A stretch of DNA of 64,000 nucleotides. Source: Oscillospiraceae bacterium (GTDB taxonomy: Bacteria; Bacillota; Clostridia; Oscillospirales; Ruminococcaceae). The stretch is taken from the NCBI GenBank assembly GCA_017505635.1, contig JAFVOU010000046.1, positions 100,686 to 164,685 of the forward strand, read 5' to 3'. Below, in pieces: positions 8,754-17,628 of this stretch. The first letter of the stretch is position 1. Each line of letters opens with the position of its first letter. The notes beneath the pieces were generated by a model. The model did no database searches. It saw only the letters and a list, made by a program, of their open reading frames with translations, and was not told the DNA's origin. Made by a program: the position numbers and the translations under genes.

Positions 8754-9658
8754 TTGTCTTCTTCCCTGGACTGTGGAATAACCGCTTTCATAGCTTCTAT
8801 TGCAACTTCAATCATATCATCATCCGGTTCTTTTGTTGTAAATTTCTGAAAAAACATACCCGGACTTGCCAGAAGCTTTGTGCATCTGTTTTCGTGTCTG
8901 CCTGTAAACTTGAGTATTTCGTAAGCAATACCCACAACAACCGGAAGCAGAAGCAGTTTAAGCCCCACCCTGCCCATAGTGCTTGTCCATGGAACAAAAG
9001 AGAATATGATAATGCTTACAATTACCACGATAAACAGAAAACTTGTACCGCATCTTGGGTGAAAACGGCTGTGTCTGCGCACATTTTCAACAATAAGTTC
9101 TTCCCCTGCTTCGTAACAGGCAATGGTTTTGTGTTCGGCACCGTGATACATAAACAGGCGCTTTACATCCTCCACAAAGGTTACACCCCACATATAAAAG
9201 AAGAATATCGCAAGTTTGACAGCGCCTTCCATAACCGCCTTGAAGCTGCCAAGCGGTATAAATCTGTCCACGATACCGGTTATCATTGTAGGAAGCACCA
9301 TAAACAGCACAAGTGCAAGCATTCCGCCCAGCACCCCTGCCACCATAAGCATCAGGTCACTGCCTTTTTTGCCAAAATGCTTTTTGAGCCATTCTTCCAG
9401 CTTGTCAGGTTCTGCCCCCTGCATTGCTATATCAGCAGAGTACATAAGCCAGTTGTAACCGCCCACAAGGCTGTCCAGAAATCCCCATATCCCGCGGAGA
9501 ACAGGAATTTTTGCCACCGGATTCTTTTTGGTGTCCTCTTTTTTTATTTCTATCTCGCCGTCAGGTCTGCGCACAGCAGCCGCAGTAACCTTTGGGCCTT
9601 TCATCATAATGCCTTCCATAAGCGCCTGACCGCCTATTGATGTTTTGTGTTCAGCCAT
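8747..9658 (-). CDS. DUF1385 membrane protein, YqhQ-like
   Basis: This 303-residue protein belongs to the DUF1385 (YqhQ) family, whose function is not established. It opens with the family signature IGGQALMEGIMMKGP and has the second conserved block YHGAEHKTIACYE followed by RFHPRCGTSF. The conserved His, Glu and Cys residues suggest metal binding. About four membrane segments lie around residues 120-160 and 205-250. It sits with no gap after a histidine kinase gene and overlaps prmC. DUF1385 genes beside prmC recur in Firmicutes, so a link to translation is a guess. Confidence 0.9.
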   Translation of the reverse strand: MAEHKTSIGGQALMEGIMMKGPKVTAAAVRRPDGEIEIKKEDTKKNPVAKIPVLRGIWGFLDSLVGGYNWLMYSADIAMQGAEPDKLEEWLKKHFGKKGSDLMLMVAGVLGGMLALVLFMVLPTMITGIVDRFIPLGSFKAVMEGAVKLAIFFFYMWGVTFVEDVKRLFMYHGAEHKTIACYEAGEELIVENVRRHSRFHPRCGTSFLFIVVIVSIIIFSFVPWTSTMGRVGLKLLLLPVVVGIAYEILKFTGRHENRCTKLLASPGMFFQKFTTKEPDDDMIEVAIEAMKAVIPQSREEDKW

Positions 9659-11077
9659 TTATTTTCCTTTCACTGCAGGCACAGTTCTGAATGTAACCTG
9701 CATACTTGTATATTTTCCGTATTCACTTTCGATATCAAATCTGCCGCCGTGAAGCTGCATAATTTCACTGACCAGTGCAAGGCCGATGCCGCTGCCGCGT
9801 TTTGCACCCTTGCCCTTGTAAAACTTGCCCTTCACCTTGCTGATATCATCGGGGTGAATGCCCTTTCCGTAGTCTTTTACCTCCACGGAAGCTGTATTAT
9901 TGTCTTTGCTGCAGGTAATGTTTACCTCGATAACCGAATTTTCCTCGGAATATTTAATTGCATTGTCGATAAGGTTTATCATAACCTGACGGACACGGTT
10001 TTTATCCGCCATAATGGGGATAAAAATTTCCGGTTCTTCAAAATTAATTTCTATACCATGCTTTTCAGCCTGAGGCATATACATTATAACTGCATCGTAA
10101 ACTTCGGCAACAAGGTCCAGTTTTTCCTTTGACAGAGAGAATGTTGTATTCTGAAGGCGGGAAAAATCCAGCAGATTTTCCACCATTGCGTAAAGGCGGT
10201 CGGTCTCCTGCAGGATAACATCGGTACCCTTCTGCAAAGTAGCCACATCATTTGTGCTGTCCATAGTTTCTGCCCAGCCCTTGATAGCCGTAAGAGGAGT
10301 TCGCAGTTCGTGGGAAACCGAAGATATAAACTCGTTTTTAAGTTCATCATTTCTGCCAAGTTCTTCTGCCATATGATTGATTGATGTGCACAGCTGACCT
10401 ATTTCCTCGTCAAAGCTGCTGTTGCTTTCGATACGGGCGGTAAATTCGCCCTGTGCAATTTTATCCGCTGTATCCTTGATTGAATGTATCGGCATAACAA
10501 TACTGCGGATAAAAAACGTACCGGACATTATGCTGAACACAACAATCATCAGGGCTGCCGCCGCTATAAATACAGCTATAACACCTATTTCACTGTCTAT
10601 TTTCTCCAGAGAAGTTGTAATGCGCACAGCACACACATCCCTTGCCGGTTCGTCCAGCACAAATGTTGCACTCATTATTTTTTCGTTCATCTGGGATTTA
10701 TATGTGCTTATAAAAATTTCTTCGCCGCCCGAAACCGCGTGGTTGAAATCCTCGATATTCATACGGCTGGCAGGGGCAAAACCGGACGAGGTTGCAACAA
10801 CCTGTCCTGTTTCTCCCAGAAGCATAAGTTCAAACCTGTCCTTTTCGGCAAAGTCGGATGTAAGGTTGAACAAAAGTTCCTCTCTTTCCGCATCATCCAT
10901 TCTTCCCGAAGCATTAAGTGTGCCGTTTATGGTGTTGATACGGTTGCTGAGTGCTGTCTGTGCCGCAGAATAATATGAGTTGCGGAAGGTAAGCAGCATA
11001 AAAGCCGATGCCATAACAAGCAGAGCTATAATTATAAGCAGGCTGCCTTTAATCCATCTTTTAGTAATACTGTTCAT
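9659..11077 (-). CDS. Sensor histidine kinase
   Basis: This 472-residue membrane kinase pairs with the response regulator directly upstream. Segments run: TM1 at about 10-29, an extracytoplasmic sensor region of 130 residues, TM2 at about 164-190, HAMP, HisKA with the phosphoacceptor His256 in SVSHELRTPL, then HATPase_c with the N box NLIDNAIKYS, G1 DYGKGI and G2 GSGIGLAL. A longer reading from 11116 would overlap the regulator by 31 bases. ATG 11077, 8 bases after the regulator stop, gives the usual short cytoplasmic lead. The signal is unknown, but the lipoprotein gene upstream could take part in sensing. Confidence 0.93.
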   Translation of the reverse strand: MNSITKRWIKGSLLIIIALLVMASAFMLLTFRNSYYSAAQTALSNRINTINGTLNASGRMDDAEREELLFNLTSDFAEKDRFELMLLGETGQVVATSSGFAPASRMNIEDFNHAVSGGEEIFISTYKSQMNEKIMSATFVLDEPARDVCAVRITTSLEKIDSEIGVIAVFIAAAALMIVVFSIMSGTFFIRSIVMPIHSIKDTADKIAQGEFTARIESNSSFDEEIGQLCTSINHMAEELGRNDELKNEFISSVSHELRTPLTAIKGWAETMDSTNDVATLQKGTDVILQETDRLYAMVENLLDFSRLQNTTFSLSKEKLDLVAEVYDAVIMYMPQAEKHGIEINFEEPEIFIPIMADKNRVRQVMINLIDNAIKYSEENSVIEVNITCSKDNNTASVEVKDYGKGIHPDDISKVKGKFYKGKGAKRGSGIGLALVSEIMQLHGGRFDIESEYGKYTSMQVTFRTVPAVKGK

Positions 11078-11085
11078 ATATGTAC

Positions 11086-11778
11086 CTAAACTGTCCAGCG
11101 GTAGCCATAGCCCCATACTGTAACAATGTGCTGCGGATTTGAAGGGTCTTCCTCAATTTTGATGCGCAGGCGGCGGATGTTAACATCAACAATTTTTACA
11201 TCACCAAAATAATTTTCGCCCCAAACACCTTCCAGAATTTTTTCGCGTACCATTGCTGTTTCGGCATTTCTGAAAAACAGTTCCATAATGTTGAACTCAA
11301 CACTGGTAAGGTCTATCATCTGTTTGTTTTTATAAAGTATACGGCTTTTTAGGTCCAGTGTAAAAGGACCTGACTGCAGAATTTCCCCTTCTTGTTCCGG
11401 CTGTGCATCACGTTTTACACGACGCATAAGGGATTCCACCCTTGCAATAAGCTCCTGAACACCAAAAGGCTTTGTCACATAGTCATCAGCACCTGTGGAA
11501 AGTGCATAAATCTTATCTCTTTCCTGACTTTTTGCAGAAAGCATAATAATACCCATCTGACTGTCCTTTTTGCGTATTTCACCGCAAAGCTGAATGCCGT
11601 CCATGCCAGGAAGCATAATATCAAGAATTGCAATATCAAAGTTTCTGCCGTTGTTTATCAGTTCAATTGCTTCTTCCGCTGTTGCAACCCTTATTGCATT
11701 ATGGTTTGCAAGTTTAAGGTTAAGTTCCACAATTTCGCCGATACTGTTTTCGTCTTCAACAATCAAAATCATCGACAT
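11086..11778 (-). CDS. Response regulator, OmpR/PhoB family
   Basis: This 230-residue regulator has a receiver domain with acidic pocket EDE near residue 8, phosphoacceptor Asp53 in AILDIMLPG, and the conserved Lys in LSAKSQ. The C-terminal winged helix ends RIKIEEDPSNP...VWGYGYRW, the PhoB-type signature. It is the cognate partner of the kinase that follows. It starts 18 bases after the lipoprotein gene, so signal component, regulator and kinase are co-transcribed. Confidence 0.94.
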   Translation of the reverse strand: MSMILIVEDENSIGEIVELNLKLANHNAIRVATAEEAIELINNGRNFDIAILDIMLPGMDGIQLCGEIRKKDSQMGIIMLSAKSQERDKIYALSTGADDYVTKPFGVQELIARVESLMRRVKRDAQPEQEGEILQSGPFTLDLKSRILYKNKQMIDLTSVEFNIMELFFRNAETAMVREKILEGVWGENYFGDVKIVDVNIRRLRIKIEEDPSNPQHIVTVWGYGYRWTV

Positions 11779-11795
11779 GTTTTTTCCCTCTCTGT

Positions 11796-13052
11796 CTAAT
11801 CAAAATCTGTAATGCTTTTATACACATGTTCTATCTGTGATGTATCCATATTTTCGCTGCACTCAAGATGCCACAGGTTTGTGCCGAGATATACAGAGTA
11901 TGAATACGCGCCCGATTCTATATCATCTATTGATTCTATCTCGGTAAACCGCAGCATTGTTTCGTCTGTTTCGGCATTAATAATTTCAAAGCCGTTATCA
12001 AGTGCTGCAGCATAAACAGCATCCTGCCACTGGTCGGGCAGTGCCATAAATATATTTTCGCGGATATCAAATATGCCGTAATAAATTCTTTCCGCATCCT
12101 TCTGTGTGCAGTCAGACCATTCCATATATTTGAAGGAAGGCACTTCTTCCGGGCGGTTAGGCTGAATAACAGTTGCTGTTTCCGCATAGCCGTTGCCGTT
12201 TATATCGCGGCTGTTGATAACCGGTTCGTGTTCCCAGCTTTTGCTTACAATACCGGAAGGTATGCAGGAAACAACCTTGTTGTTTTCCAGTGCATAAACC
12301 TCTGTATGCATACGGTTATGCCCGTCGCTGTAGTCAAAATAAACCGCATTTCTGCCGTCTTTAAGGGTACTTATCATAACCTGCGAAACCTCAACACCGG
12401 CATATTTCAGTTTTTTTGTGCCAAGACTGCGGAATTCAAGGTCTTCTGTAAAGGTGAGCACCGAGAAACTTATACTTTTATTGTTGGATTCTTTTGTAAG
12501 TATAATATCCGAATATCCGCTGCCTGTCATATCACCCGTTACAATATACTGACAGTTTTCCACATAATCGGCAATCTCCCTGGTTTTGTCGGTAAAATAT
12601 GTAACAAAAAAGTTTTCGCCGATATTTGCCGACTGATATCCCACCGTAATCTGTCTGCCGTAAACTTTTGGCAGGGTTATCGTGTCAAAATAGAACACGT
12701 CTGTGCCCAGGCCTTCCTTGTCTGCAACAACCTTCCAGCCTTCCTGACTGTGCGAAAGCAGTGCAAAACGTATGTTGGCACCTTTGTTTGGTGCATAATA
12801 GAAAACCACTGCCTCATATACCCTGTCAAAGTCTATGTCGATAAGCTGTATAGGTGCGGAGTATCCCATATTTTTGGAATATTTCAGACTGATATCCTCG
12901 CCCAGGTAGTTTTCGATAGCAGCAACAATATTGCTTTCGTTTTCACTCAGTTTAGGCGCGGACAGCAGATTTATTATATTGCTTTTGCCCGTAAGGGAAC
13001 TGCACCCTGTAAAGGCAAACAACAGACAAACAATCAATATTAACTTTTTTAT
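11796..13052 (-). CDS. Lipoprotein with FG-GAP-like repeats, probable AUA start
   Basis: About 418 residues with a signal peptide ending in the lipobox AFTGC, so it is likely lipid-anchored outside the membrane. Repeats of the type D-x-x-G-x-G (DMTGSGYSDI, DINGNGYAET, and DIDFDRVYEA) resemble FG-GAP/VCBS propeller blades, which often bind calcium. The reading frame has no ATG. A strong GGGAGGG site sits six bases before an ATA at 13052 that would give a perfect lipoprotein leader beginning KKLILIVCLL. The next candidate, TTG at 13037, lacks a ribosome site and loses the lysines. It is first in the operon with the two-component pair, and no precise function is recognised. Confidence 0.8.
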   Translation of the reverse strand: MKKLILIVCLLFAFTGCSSLTGKSNIINLLSAPKLSENESNIVAAIENYLGEDISLKYSKNMGYSAPIQLIDIDFDRVYEAVVFYYAPNKGANIRFALLSHSQEGWKVVADKEGLGTDVFYFDTITLPKVYGRQITVGYQSANIGENFFVTYFTDKTREIADYVENCQYIVTGDMTGSGYSDIILTKESNNKSISFSVLTFTEDLEFRSLGTKKLKYAGVEVSQVMISTLKDGRNAVYFDYSDGHNRMHTEVYALENNKVVSCIPSGIVSKSWEHEPVINSRDINGNGYAETATVIQPNRPEEVPSFKYMEWSDCTQKDAERIYYGIFDIRENIFMALPDQWQDAVYAAALDNGFEIINAETDETMLRFTEIESIDDIESGAYSYSVYLGTNLWHLECSENMDTSQIEHVYKSITDFD

Positions 13053-13096
13053 GGTTATCCCTCCCTTTTTAAGTTGGGCTTGTACTTTTTATTGTC

Positions 13097-13119
13097 AGAG
13101 GAACCGTAAAAATTCCTCT
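13097..13119. repeat. Inverted repeat upstream of the lipoprotein operon
   Basis: AGAGGAA and TTCCTCT form a 7-bp dyad with a nine-base centre. It falls just after a TATAAT on the minus strand (13124-13129), so an operator or leader stem is possible. No U tract follows on the minus strand. Confidence 0.4.
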
Positions 13120-13137
13120 TAACATTATATTTTACCA

Positions 13138-13887
13138 CTAAATTATTAATATTCCAAGAAAAATTGTTGCTGCTCCTGCAATTATTCCGCACAGAACCGC
13201 AGATTTCGAGTGCAGCTTTACACCGCCCGGTATAAGCTGACATACCGAAACCTGCACCATTATGCCCGATATGACCGCCAGTACACAATTTAACAGCTGC
13301 GGTGTTATAAAGTTATGCAGCAGCAAAAGTGCCGCCGCGCCGCCTGCAAGTTCCGCCATACCTGCCGCAAAGCTGTGCACCACAGCCCGTATTCTTGATG
13401 AGGTAACGCACATCACCGAGCTTGCCACCGCAACCCCTTCCGGTATGTTGTGCAGTGCCACCGCAAAAGCCATATCTGCTCCAAGGCTGCGGTCGCTGTA
13501 GCCCGAAAATGCCGTGAGCATACCTTCGGGCAGATTGTGCATTACAATAACCATAGTTGTGATTATACATACGGATTTCATAGCATTCTCTTCTCTGCCA
13601 CATCCGTCGGGCACAGAAATCCGTGCAAGCACCACAGATACTGCCCAGCCGCATATAAACAATCCGCTCAGACAGGCAGCCGCACGCAGCGTGCCCATTT
13701 CTGCTGAAAGGGACGCAAAACTGTTGGGGAGCATATTAAAGGCAGAAATCCCCGTCATCACTCCCGCTGCAAATCCCTGAAAAAAAGCAAGTGTCCTGCC
13801 GGACATTCCGGGACACAATGCCACTATAAGCCCACCCGCACCGGTGGCAGCAGATGCCACAGTGCAAAGCCATATCGCATAAGCCAT
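13138..13887 (-). CDS. ZIP family metal transporter
   Basis: This 249-residue protein with about eight membrane segments carries the two ZIP metal-site motifs, HNLPEG in segment 4 and ALHNIPEG in segment 5, whose His and Glu residues coordinate Zn2+ or other divalent metals. It resembles ZupT-type importers by length and motif order. A weak AGGAAAA site precedes ATG. It is divergent from the PadR operon and stands alone. No metalloregulator site was recognised. Confidence 0.93.
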   Translation of the reverse strand: MAYAIWLCTVASAATGAGGLIVALCPGMSGRTLAFFQGFAAGVMTGISAFNMLPNSFASLSAEMGTLRAAACLSGLFICGWAVSVVLARISVPDGCGREENAMKSVCIITTMVIVMHNLPEGMLTAFSGYSDRSLGADMAFAVALHNIPEGVAVASSVMCVTSSRIRAVVHSFAAGMAELAGGAAALLLLHNFITPQLLNCVLAVISGIMVQVSVCQLIPGGVKLHSKSAVLCGIIAGAATIFLGILII

Positions 13888-14075
13888 AAATATTTTCCTT
13901 TCTGCAAACCGTCAAAACAGTATGCACAGAATTTTATTTTATCTAGCTTATGCAGACCGGCTGCGCAATGTTAATACACCGGTACTGTAAAAAGGCGGCA
14001 TATTGACTGCCGGACTTTGCATAGAAATTTCTGCAATTTCCTGTCATATAATTTTCACACTATTTTTATTCCCAC

Positions 14076-14098
14076 ACTACTTGACAATGCAAGGTAGT
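14076..14098. promoter_or_regulatory. Dyad overlapping the PadR operon promoter
   Basis: ACTACTTG and CAAGGTAGT form an inverted repeat, perfect apart from one inserted base, around the -35 box. This is a plausible autoregulatory PadR operator; the binding protein is inferred from position only. Confidence 0.5.
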
Positions 14099-14109
14099 GG
14101 TGATAGTAT
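14081..14109 (+). promoter_or_regulatory. Promoter of the PadR operon
   Basis: Consensus TTGACA (14081-14086), a 17-base spacer and TAGTAT (14104-14109). It leaves a 120-base leader before the padR start. The rest of the 349-base gap back to the ZIP gene shows nothing else clear. Confidence 0.75.
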
Positions 14110-14236
14110 AGTAGCAGAAAGGGTTATTGCACAGAATATCAAAGAATGCCGAAAAATTTACAGACTTTCTTTATGGTATATTTTACCCTTTAAAACTGTA
14201 CAAGCAAAAAAATCCCCCAAATCGAAGGAGGAAAAG

Positions 14237-14566
14237 ATGAACACTCAATTTAAAAAAGGTGTTTTGGAACTTATTGTTCTGCTGGTTATCAGCAAAGAGG
14301 ACAAATACGGCTATCAGCTGGTAAGTGAAGTTGGCAGAATTGTGGATGTAAACGAAGGCACAATATATCCACTGCTTAAAAGACTGACCAACGAAAAATA
14401 CTGCGAAACCTATCTTGAGCAGTCTGCCGAAGGGCCTGCAAGAAAATATTACAAAATTACTGTTGCAGGCAGGGTTTATCTGGACATTCTCAAAAGAGAG
14501 TGGCTGGAGTTTTCACAGACCGTAAATAACTTTATAAAGGAGACAAGTAAAGATGACAAGGAATGA
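14237..14566 (+). CDS. PadR family transcriptional regulator
   Basis: This 109-residue winged-helix repressor opens QFKKGVLELIVLLVISKEDKYGYQL in the usual PadR pattern and includes NEGTIYPLLKRL, the recognition-helix region, and GPARKYYKIT, the wing. The frame is open far upstream, but AGGAGG eight bases before the ATG at 14237 fixes the start. Its stop overlaps the next gene by 14 bases. PadR followed by an HAAS-domain membrane protein is a widespread Firmicute pair that controls envelope-stress-like genes; the ligand is not known. Confidence 0.93.
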   Translation: MNTQFKKGVLELIVLLVISKEDKYGYQLVSEVGRIVDVNEGTIYPLLKRLTNEKYCETYLEQSAEGPARKYYKITVAGRVYLDILKREWLEFSQTVNNFIKETSKDDKE

Positions 14567-15464
14567 ATTTTTTCAGAAACTTGAAGCCCGTCTGAACATT
14601 CTGAACGAGCAGGAACGCAACGATATTCTCAGTGAATACAACAGTCATATAGAATTCCGTATGCAGGACGGCAAAACCGAAGAAGAGGCAATTGCGGATT
14701 TTGGCGATGTAGATGCCCTTGCAGAAGAAATTTTAAGTGCATATCACATAGATACCGATACAGTATGGAACAAAAACGGCGAATACTACATAAAAAAATC
14801 CGTTTCCTTTATCAACCATGCCACAGAAAGGCTGCTCAGCTTTTCTCTTAGCGATGTGGCAAAGGTAGTGGTTGAATTTCTGATTGTGCTGCTTATAATT
14901 CTGCTGATAAGCGTGCCTTTCAATATGATAAGCGACGAAATTGGCTATCTGTTCGGTTTTATGCCTCACACTATAAACACTGCAATAAATTCCATAGTAA
15001 AACTTGCATTTGACCTTGTTGCACTTATTATCACATTTGTAATTCTCTACAGCTTTGTAAAAACCAGAATTATAAACAGAAATGTGGAAATTCCTTCCAA
15101 AGAAAAAATGCAGGATTTTACATTTTCTGACGGCGGTAGTGCAAATTTTGATGTAAATACAGGCAAACCCCTTAAAAAGACAAAACAGCCAAAAGAAAAA
15201 AGCGGTGACGGCAGCTTTGGCAGGGTGCTTTCAAACATTTTTGTGTGGACTTTAAAAATACTGGTTTTTCTGGTTGTATGGCTGCCTGCAATTTTTATCA
15301 CAATCAGTGCCATTGTTATTACAGTGCTGCTTACAATTATGCTTATTACCCGCGGTATAGGTCTGTGGGGACTGTGCATTATCGGTGCAGGCTGCTGTAT
15401 AACAGGAATAGGCTTTACCGCATGGACAACACAGATTCTGTTTGGAGGTAAACACAATGGCTAA
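14553..15464 (+). CDS. DUF1700 / HAAS-domain membrane protein
   Basis: This 303-residue protein begins with the HAAS helical domain, about residues 1-65, including YNSHIEFRMQDGKTEEEAI and FGDVDALAEEIL. Four membrane segments follow at about 100-125, 140-165, 230-255 and 260-295. HAAS domains are thought to act as signalling partners of adjacent PadR regulators. A charged cytoplasmic loop (residues 170-225) separates the membrane pairs. It overlaps padR and the following small gene, so the whole set is probably translationally coupled. Confidence 0.85.
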   Translation: MTRNEFFQKLEARLNILNEQERNDILSEYNSHIEFRMQDGKTEEEAIADFGDVDALAEEILSAYHIDTDTVWNKNGEYYIKKSVSFINHATERLLSFSLSDVAKVVVEFLIVLLIILLISVPFNMISDEIGYLFGFMPHTINTAINSIVKLAFDLVALIITFVILYSFVKTRIINRNVEIPSKEKMQDFTFSDGGSANFDVNTGKPLKKTKQPKEKSGDGSFGRVLSNIFVWTLKILVFLVVWLPAIFITISAIVITVLLTIMLITRGIGLWGLCIIGAGCCITGIGFTAWTTQILFGGKHNG

Positions 15465-15549
15465 GTTAAAGATTATTGTTCCTGTTATTTTGCTTCTGGC
15501 AGCAGCTGCTGCATTAATCTGTGCTACCGAAAGGAGAAGACAGCAATGA
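15457..15549 (+). CDS. 30-residue membrane peptide
   Basis: A short open frame with a strong GGAGG site eight bases before ATG encodes 30 residues: a short basic start (MAKLK), about 20 hydrophobic residues, then a charged tail ERRRQQ. It overlaps the end of the HAAS gene by 8 bases and shares ATGA with the following gene, so ribosome site, overlap on both sides and single membrane span all support a real gene. No family is recognised. A role as a small membrane regulator of its neighbours is only a guess. Confidence 0.7.
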   Translation: MAKLKIIVPVILLLAAAAALICATERRRQQ

Positions 15550-16061
15550 AAAAACTTATAATTTCCCTTATTGCAGGGGCTGTGCTTATCGGTGTCGGCA
15601 TTGGTGTTATGATGATGGAGATTGCAGAATTTTCCATGACTGATACCTACCCCGAAATCAAAAACTCCCCTTTGCAGGAATTTTCCTTTAGTGACGACAC
15701 CATTTTTGATGACTCCGACGAAAACCGAACAGTCAACATACATGGTTATCTTGGCGAATATTTTCATGATTTCGGCATAACCGAAGTTGTGGAAGACAAA
15801 AAGATTGACGGTATTGAAGTTATCATAAGATACAGAGGCACAAAACCCGAATTCAGATTCAACGGATACGGATACAGCACCGACAATATGTACGAATACA
15901 ACCTCAGTGCATACAGCAGGGATATTATGCCAAAGCAGATACTGGAATTTGCCGAATATATGTGTCAGAACAAAACCATCGTCAGATATCAGGACCTGTT
16001 TTATGTGGAAAAGGTTATTATAAAAACCGCCAGTCCGCAGCTTGTAAACTGCGAATTCTGA
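15546..16061 (+). CDS. Single-span membrane protein of unknown function
   Basis: This 171-residue protein has an N-terminal membrane anchor or uncleaved signal (residues 3-25) and an acidic extracytoplasmic domain. Related operons carry a DUF4097 adhesin-like protein in this position, and this may be a short, diverged version, but I see no clear motif. AGGAG precedes ATG, which overlaps the stop of the 30-residue peptide. It is the last gene before a strong terminator. Confidence 0.75.
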   Translation: MKKLIISLIAGAVLIGVGIGVMMMEIAEFSMTDTYPEIKNSPLQEFSFSDDTIFDDSDENRTVNIHGYLGEYFHDFGITEVVEDKKIDGIEVIIRYRGTKPEFRFNGYGYSTDNMYEYNLSAYSRDIMPKQILEFAEYMCQNKTIVRYQDLFYVEKVIIKTASPQLVNCEF

Positions 16062-16100
16062 TACAATATGCCACCCCTTAAATCAAATACATCCAAATCA

Positions 16101-16144
16101 GGCAGACAGCCCGCGGTAAATACTGCGGGCTGTCTGCCTTTTTT
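16101..16144 (+). terminator. Terminator of the PadR operon
   Basis: Perfect 14-bp stem (GGCAGACAGCCCGC and its complement) followed by TTTTTT on the plus strand. Confidence 0.93.
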
Positions 16145-16152
16145 GCAACAAA

Positions 16153-16178
16153 AAGCCGTGCACCTGAATGCACGGCTT
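16153..16178 (-). terminator. Terminator of the second kinase-regulator operon
   Basis: AAGCCGTGCA / TGCACGGCTT, 10 bp with a 6-base loop, followed on the minus strand by TTTTTG, just after the kinase stop codon. Confidence 0.85.
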
Positions 16179-16186
16179 AAAGGTTT

Positions 16187-17611
16187 TTAAATTATAAACC
16201 AGAATTCTGTACCAAGACCTTCACGGCTTTCAACGCCATACTTAAATCCATGGTTTTCCAGAATTGATTTTACTATTGCAAGGCCAAGACCGGAGCCTGT
16301 TCTGCCTTCGTCTTTTCTTGCACGGTAGTATTTGTCAAACAGATGAGGAATATCCTCCTGACGTATGCCCTGACCCGAATCGTAAACACTTACCTTTACC
16401 TTGCCCTCGTCTGTCACATTTATTGCAACACCGACACGGGTTTCAGGCGGGGTGTGAACCAGAGCATTGGAAACAAAGTTGTGGATTACCCTTTCGATAA
16501 GTGCCGCATCAGCAAACACATAAATCTGTTCAGGACCTGCATAGGATATGGACTTTCCGTCCTTTATCGCTTTATAGTTGTACATCTCCACAATATCCTG
16601 GCACATATCGGCAATATCAAACTGAACAATATTAAGCTTGTATGTGCTCTGGCTGAGCTTTGTATATTCCATAACCGAACCAACCATTTGGGAAAGACGG
16701 TCGGTTTCTTCAATAATTGTGGTAAGCTGCTGGTCACGGATATCTTTGTTGTCGCCTGTGATATCCTTTATGCTTTCGGCATAGCCTTTGATAATGGTAA
16801 GCGGCGTGCGAAGGTCGTGGGAGATATTGGCAATAAGGTCTCTCTGCAGCTCGTGGCTGTGCTGAATTTCTTCCGTCATAAGGTTAAAGTCACTGGCAAG
16901 CTGACCAAACTCGTCCTTGTTGGCAATTTCAACCTTTACGTCATAGTTGCCCTTTGCAACCTCTTTTGTTGCAGCCGAAAGCTTGAGCAGCGGAGACATA
17001 AACCAGTGGGACATTATTGTTGCGATGATAACCGACAGAATGATACCAAGGATGGATGCCGTCTGCAGCTGACTGCGTACAATCGAGACAATGCCCTCTG
17101 TTCTTGCAAGGTTGGTGGATACAACTATTGTATATTTTCCGTCATAGAACCTGCCTTTTATCGCCTGAACGTTGCCAAGGTCGTCCTGATAATGAGCATT
17201 GTAGTTGTGGCGGGTATAATCGCGCACCTTCTGGCGAAGTTCACGTATTGCCACAGAATCTATCTTTCGCTGCTGTGCAAAATAGCTGTCGTTATTTCCG
17301 TCGGAATGAAGCTGACAGGCATCGCCGATGCCCTCGAAAAGCACCAGCCCGTTGCCGTATGCATCGGCAATGTCGATACAGGTGCCCACATTGATAAAGT
17401 TGGAAATTTCATCAAGAGTTTTCTCGGTTATTCCTCCGTCCAGTTCAATTGCCGTGATAACCTTGTTCATCATATTGCCAAGCTCCGCCTGGGTAACCGC
17501 ATAGTACATAGGCTTGAACATAAACACTGCCATAAACCATGTCAGTGCTATAATAGCCATATTAACCAGAAATATAAGTGCCGTAAGCTTGCGGCGGATA
17601 TTGCTTCGCAT
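16187..17611 (-). CDS. Sensor histidine kinase
   Basis: This 474-residue kinase has TM1 at 10-32, a sensor region of about 150 residues, TM2 at 184-205, HAMP, HisKA with His265 in NISHDLRTPL, and HATPase_c with NFVSNALVHTP, DSGQGI and GSGLGLAI. All catalytic boxes are intact. It starts 17 bases after the response regulator stop, with AAAGGAA before ATG. The architecture resembles kinases that sense the cell envelope, but the signal is unknown. It converges on the PadR operon. Confidence 0.94.
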   Translation of the reverse strand: MRSNIRRKLTALIFLVNMAIIALTWFMAVFMFKPMYYAVTQAELGNMMNKVITAIELDGGITEKTLDEISNFINVGTCIDIADAYGNGLVLFEGIGDACQLHSDGNNDSYFAQQRKIDSVAIRELRQKVRDYTRHNYNAHYQDDLGNVQAIKGRFYDGKYTIVVSTNLARTEGIVSIVRSQLQTASILGIILSVIIATIMSHWFMSPLLKLSAATKEVAKGNYDVKVEIANKDEFGQLASDFNLMTEEIQHSHELQRDLIANISHDLRTPLTIIKGYAESIKDITGDNKDIRDQQLTTIIEETDRLSQMVGSVMEYTKLSQSTYKLNIVQFDIADMCQDIVEMYNYKAIKDGKSISYAGPEQIYVFADAALIERVIHNFVSNALVHTPPETRVGVAINVTDEGKVKVSVYDSGQGIRQEDIPHLFDKYYRARKDEGRTGSGLGLAIVKSILENHGFKYGVESREGLGTEFWFII

Positions 17612-17628
17612 AGAAAATTTCCTTTTGT

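Noticed and set aside
8675..9640. Long plus-strand open frame of about 321 codons opposite the YqhQ gene
   Set aside because: It is antisense to a clear family member, rich in Cys and His as expected from reversed codons, and has no ribosome site.
14003..14236. 78-codon upstream extension of padR
   Set aside because: It crosses the promoter and leader; AGGAGG marks the ATG at 14237.
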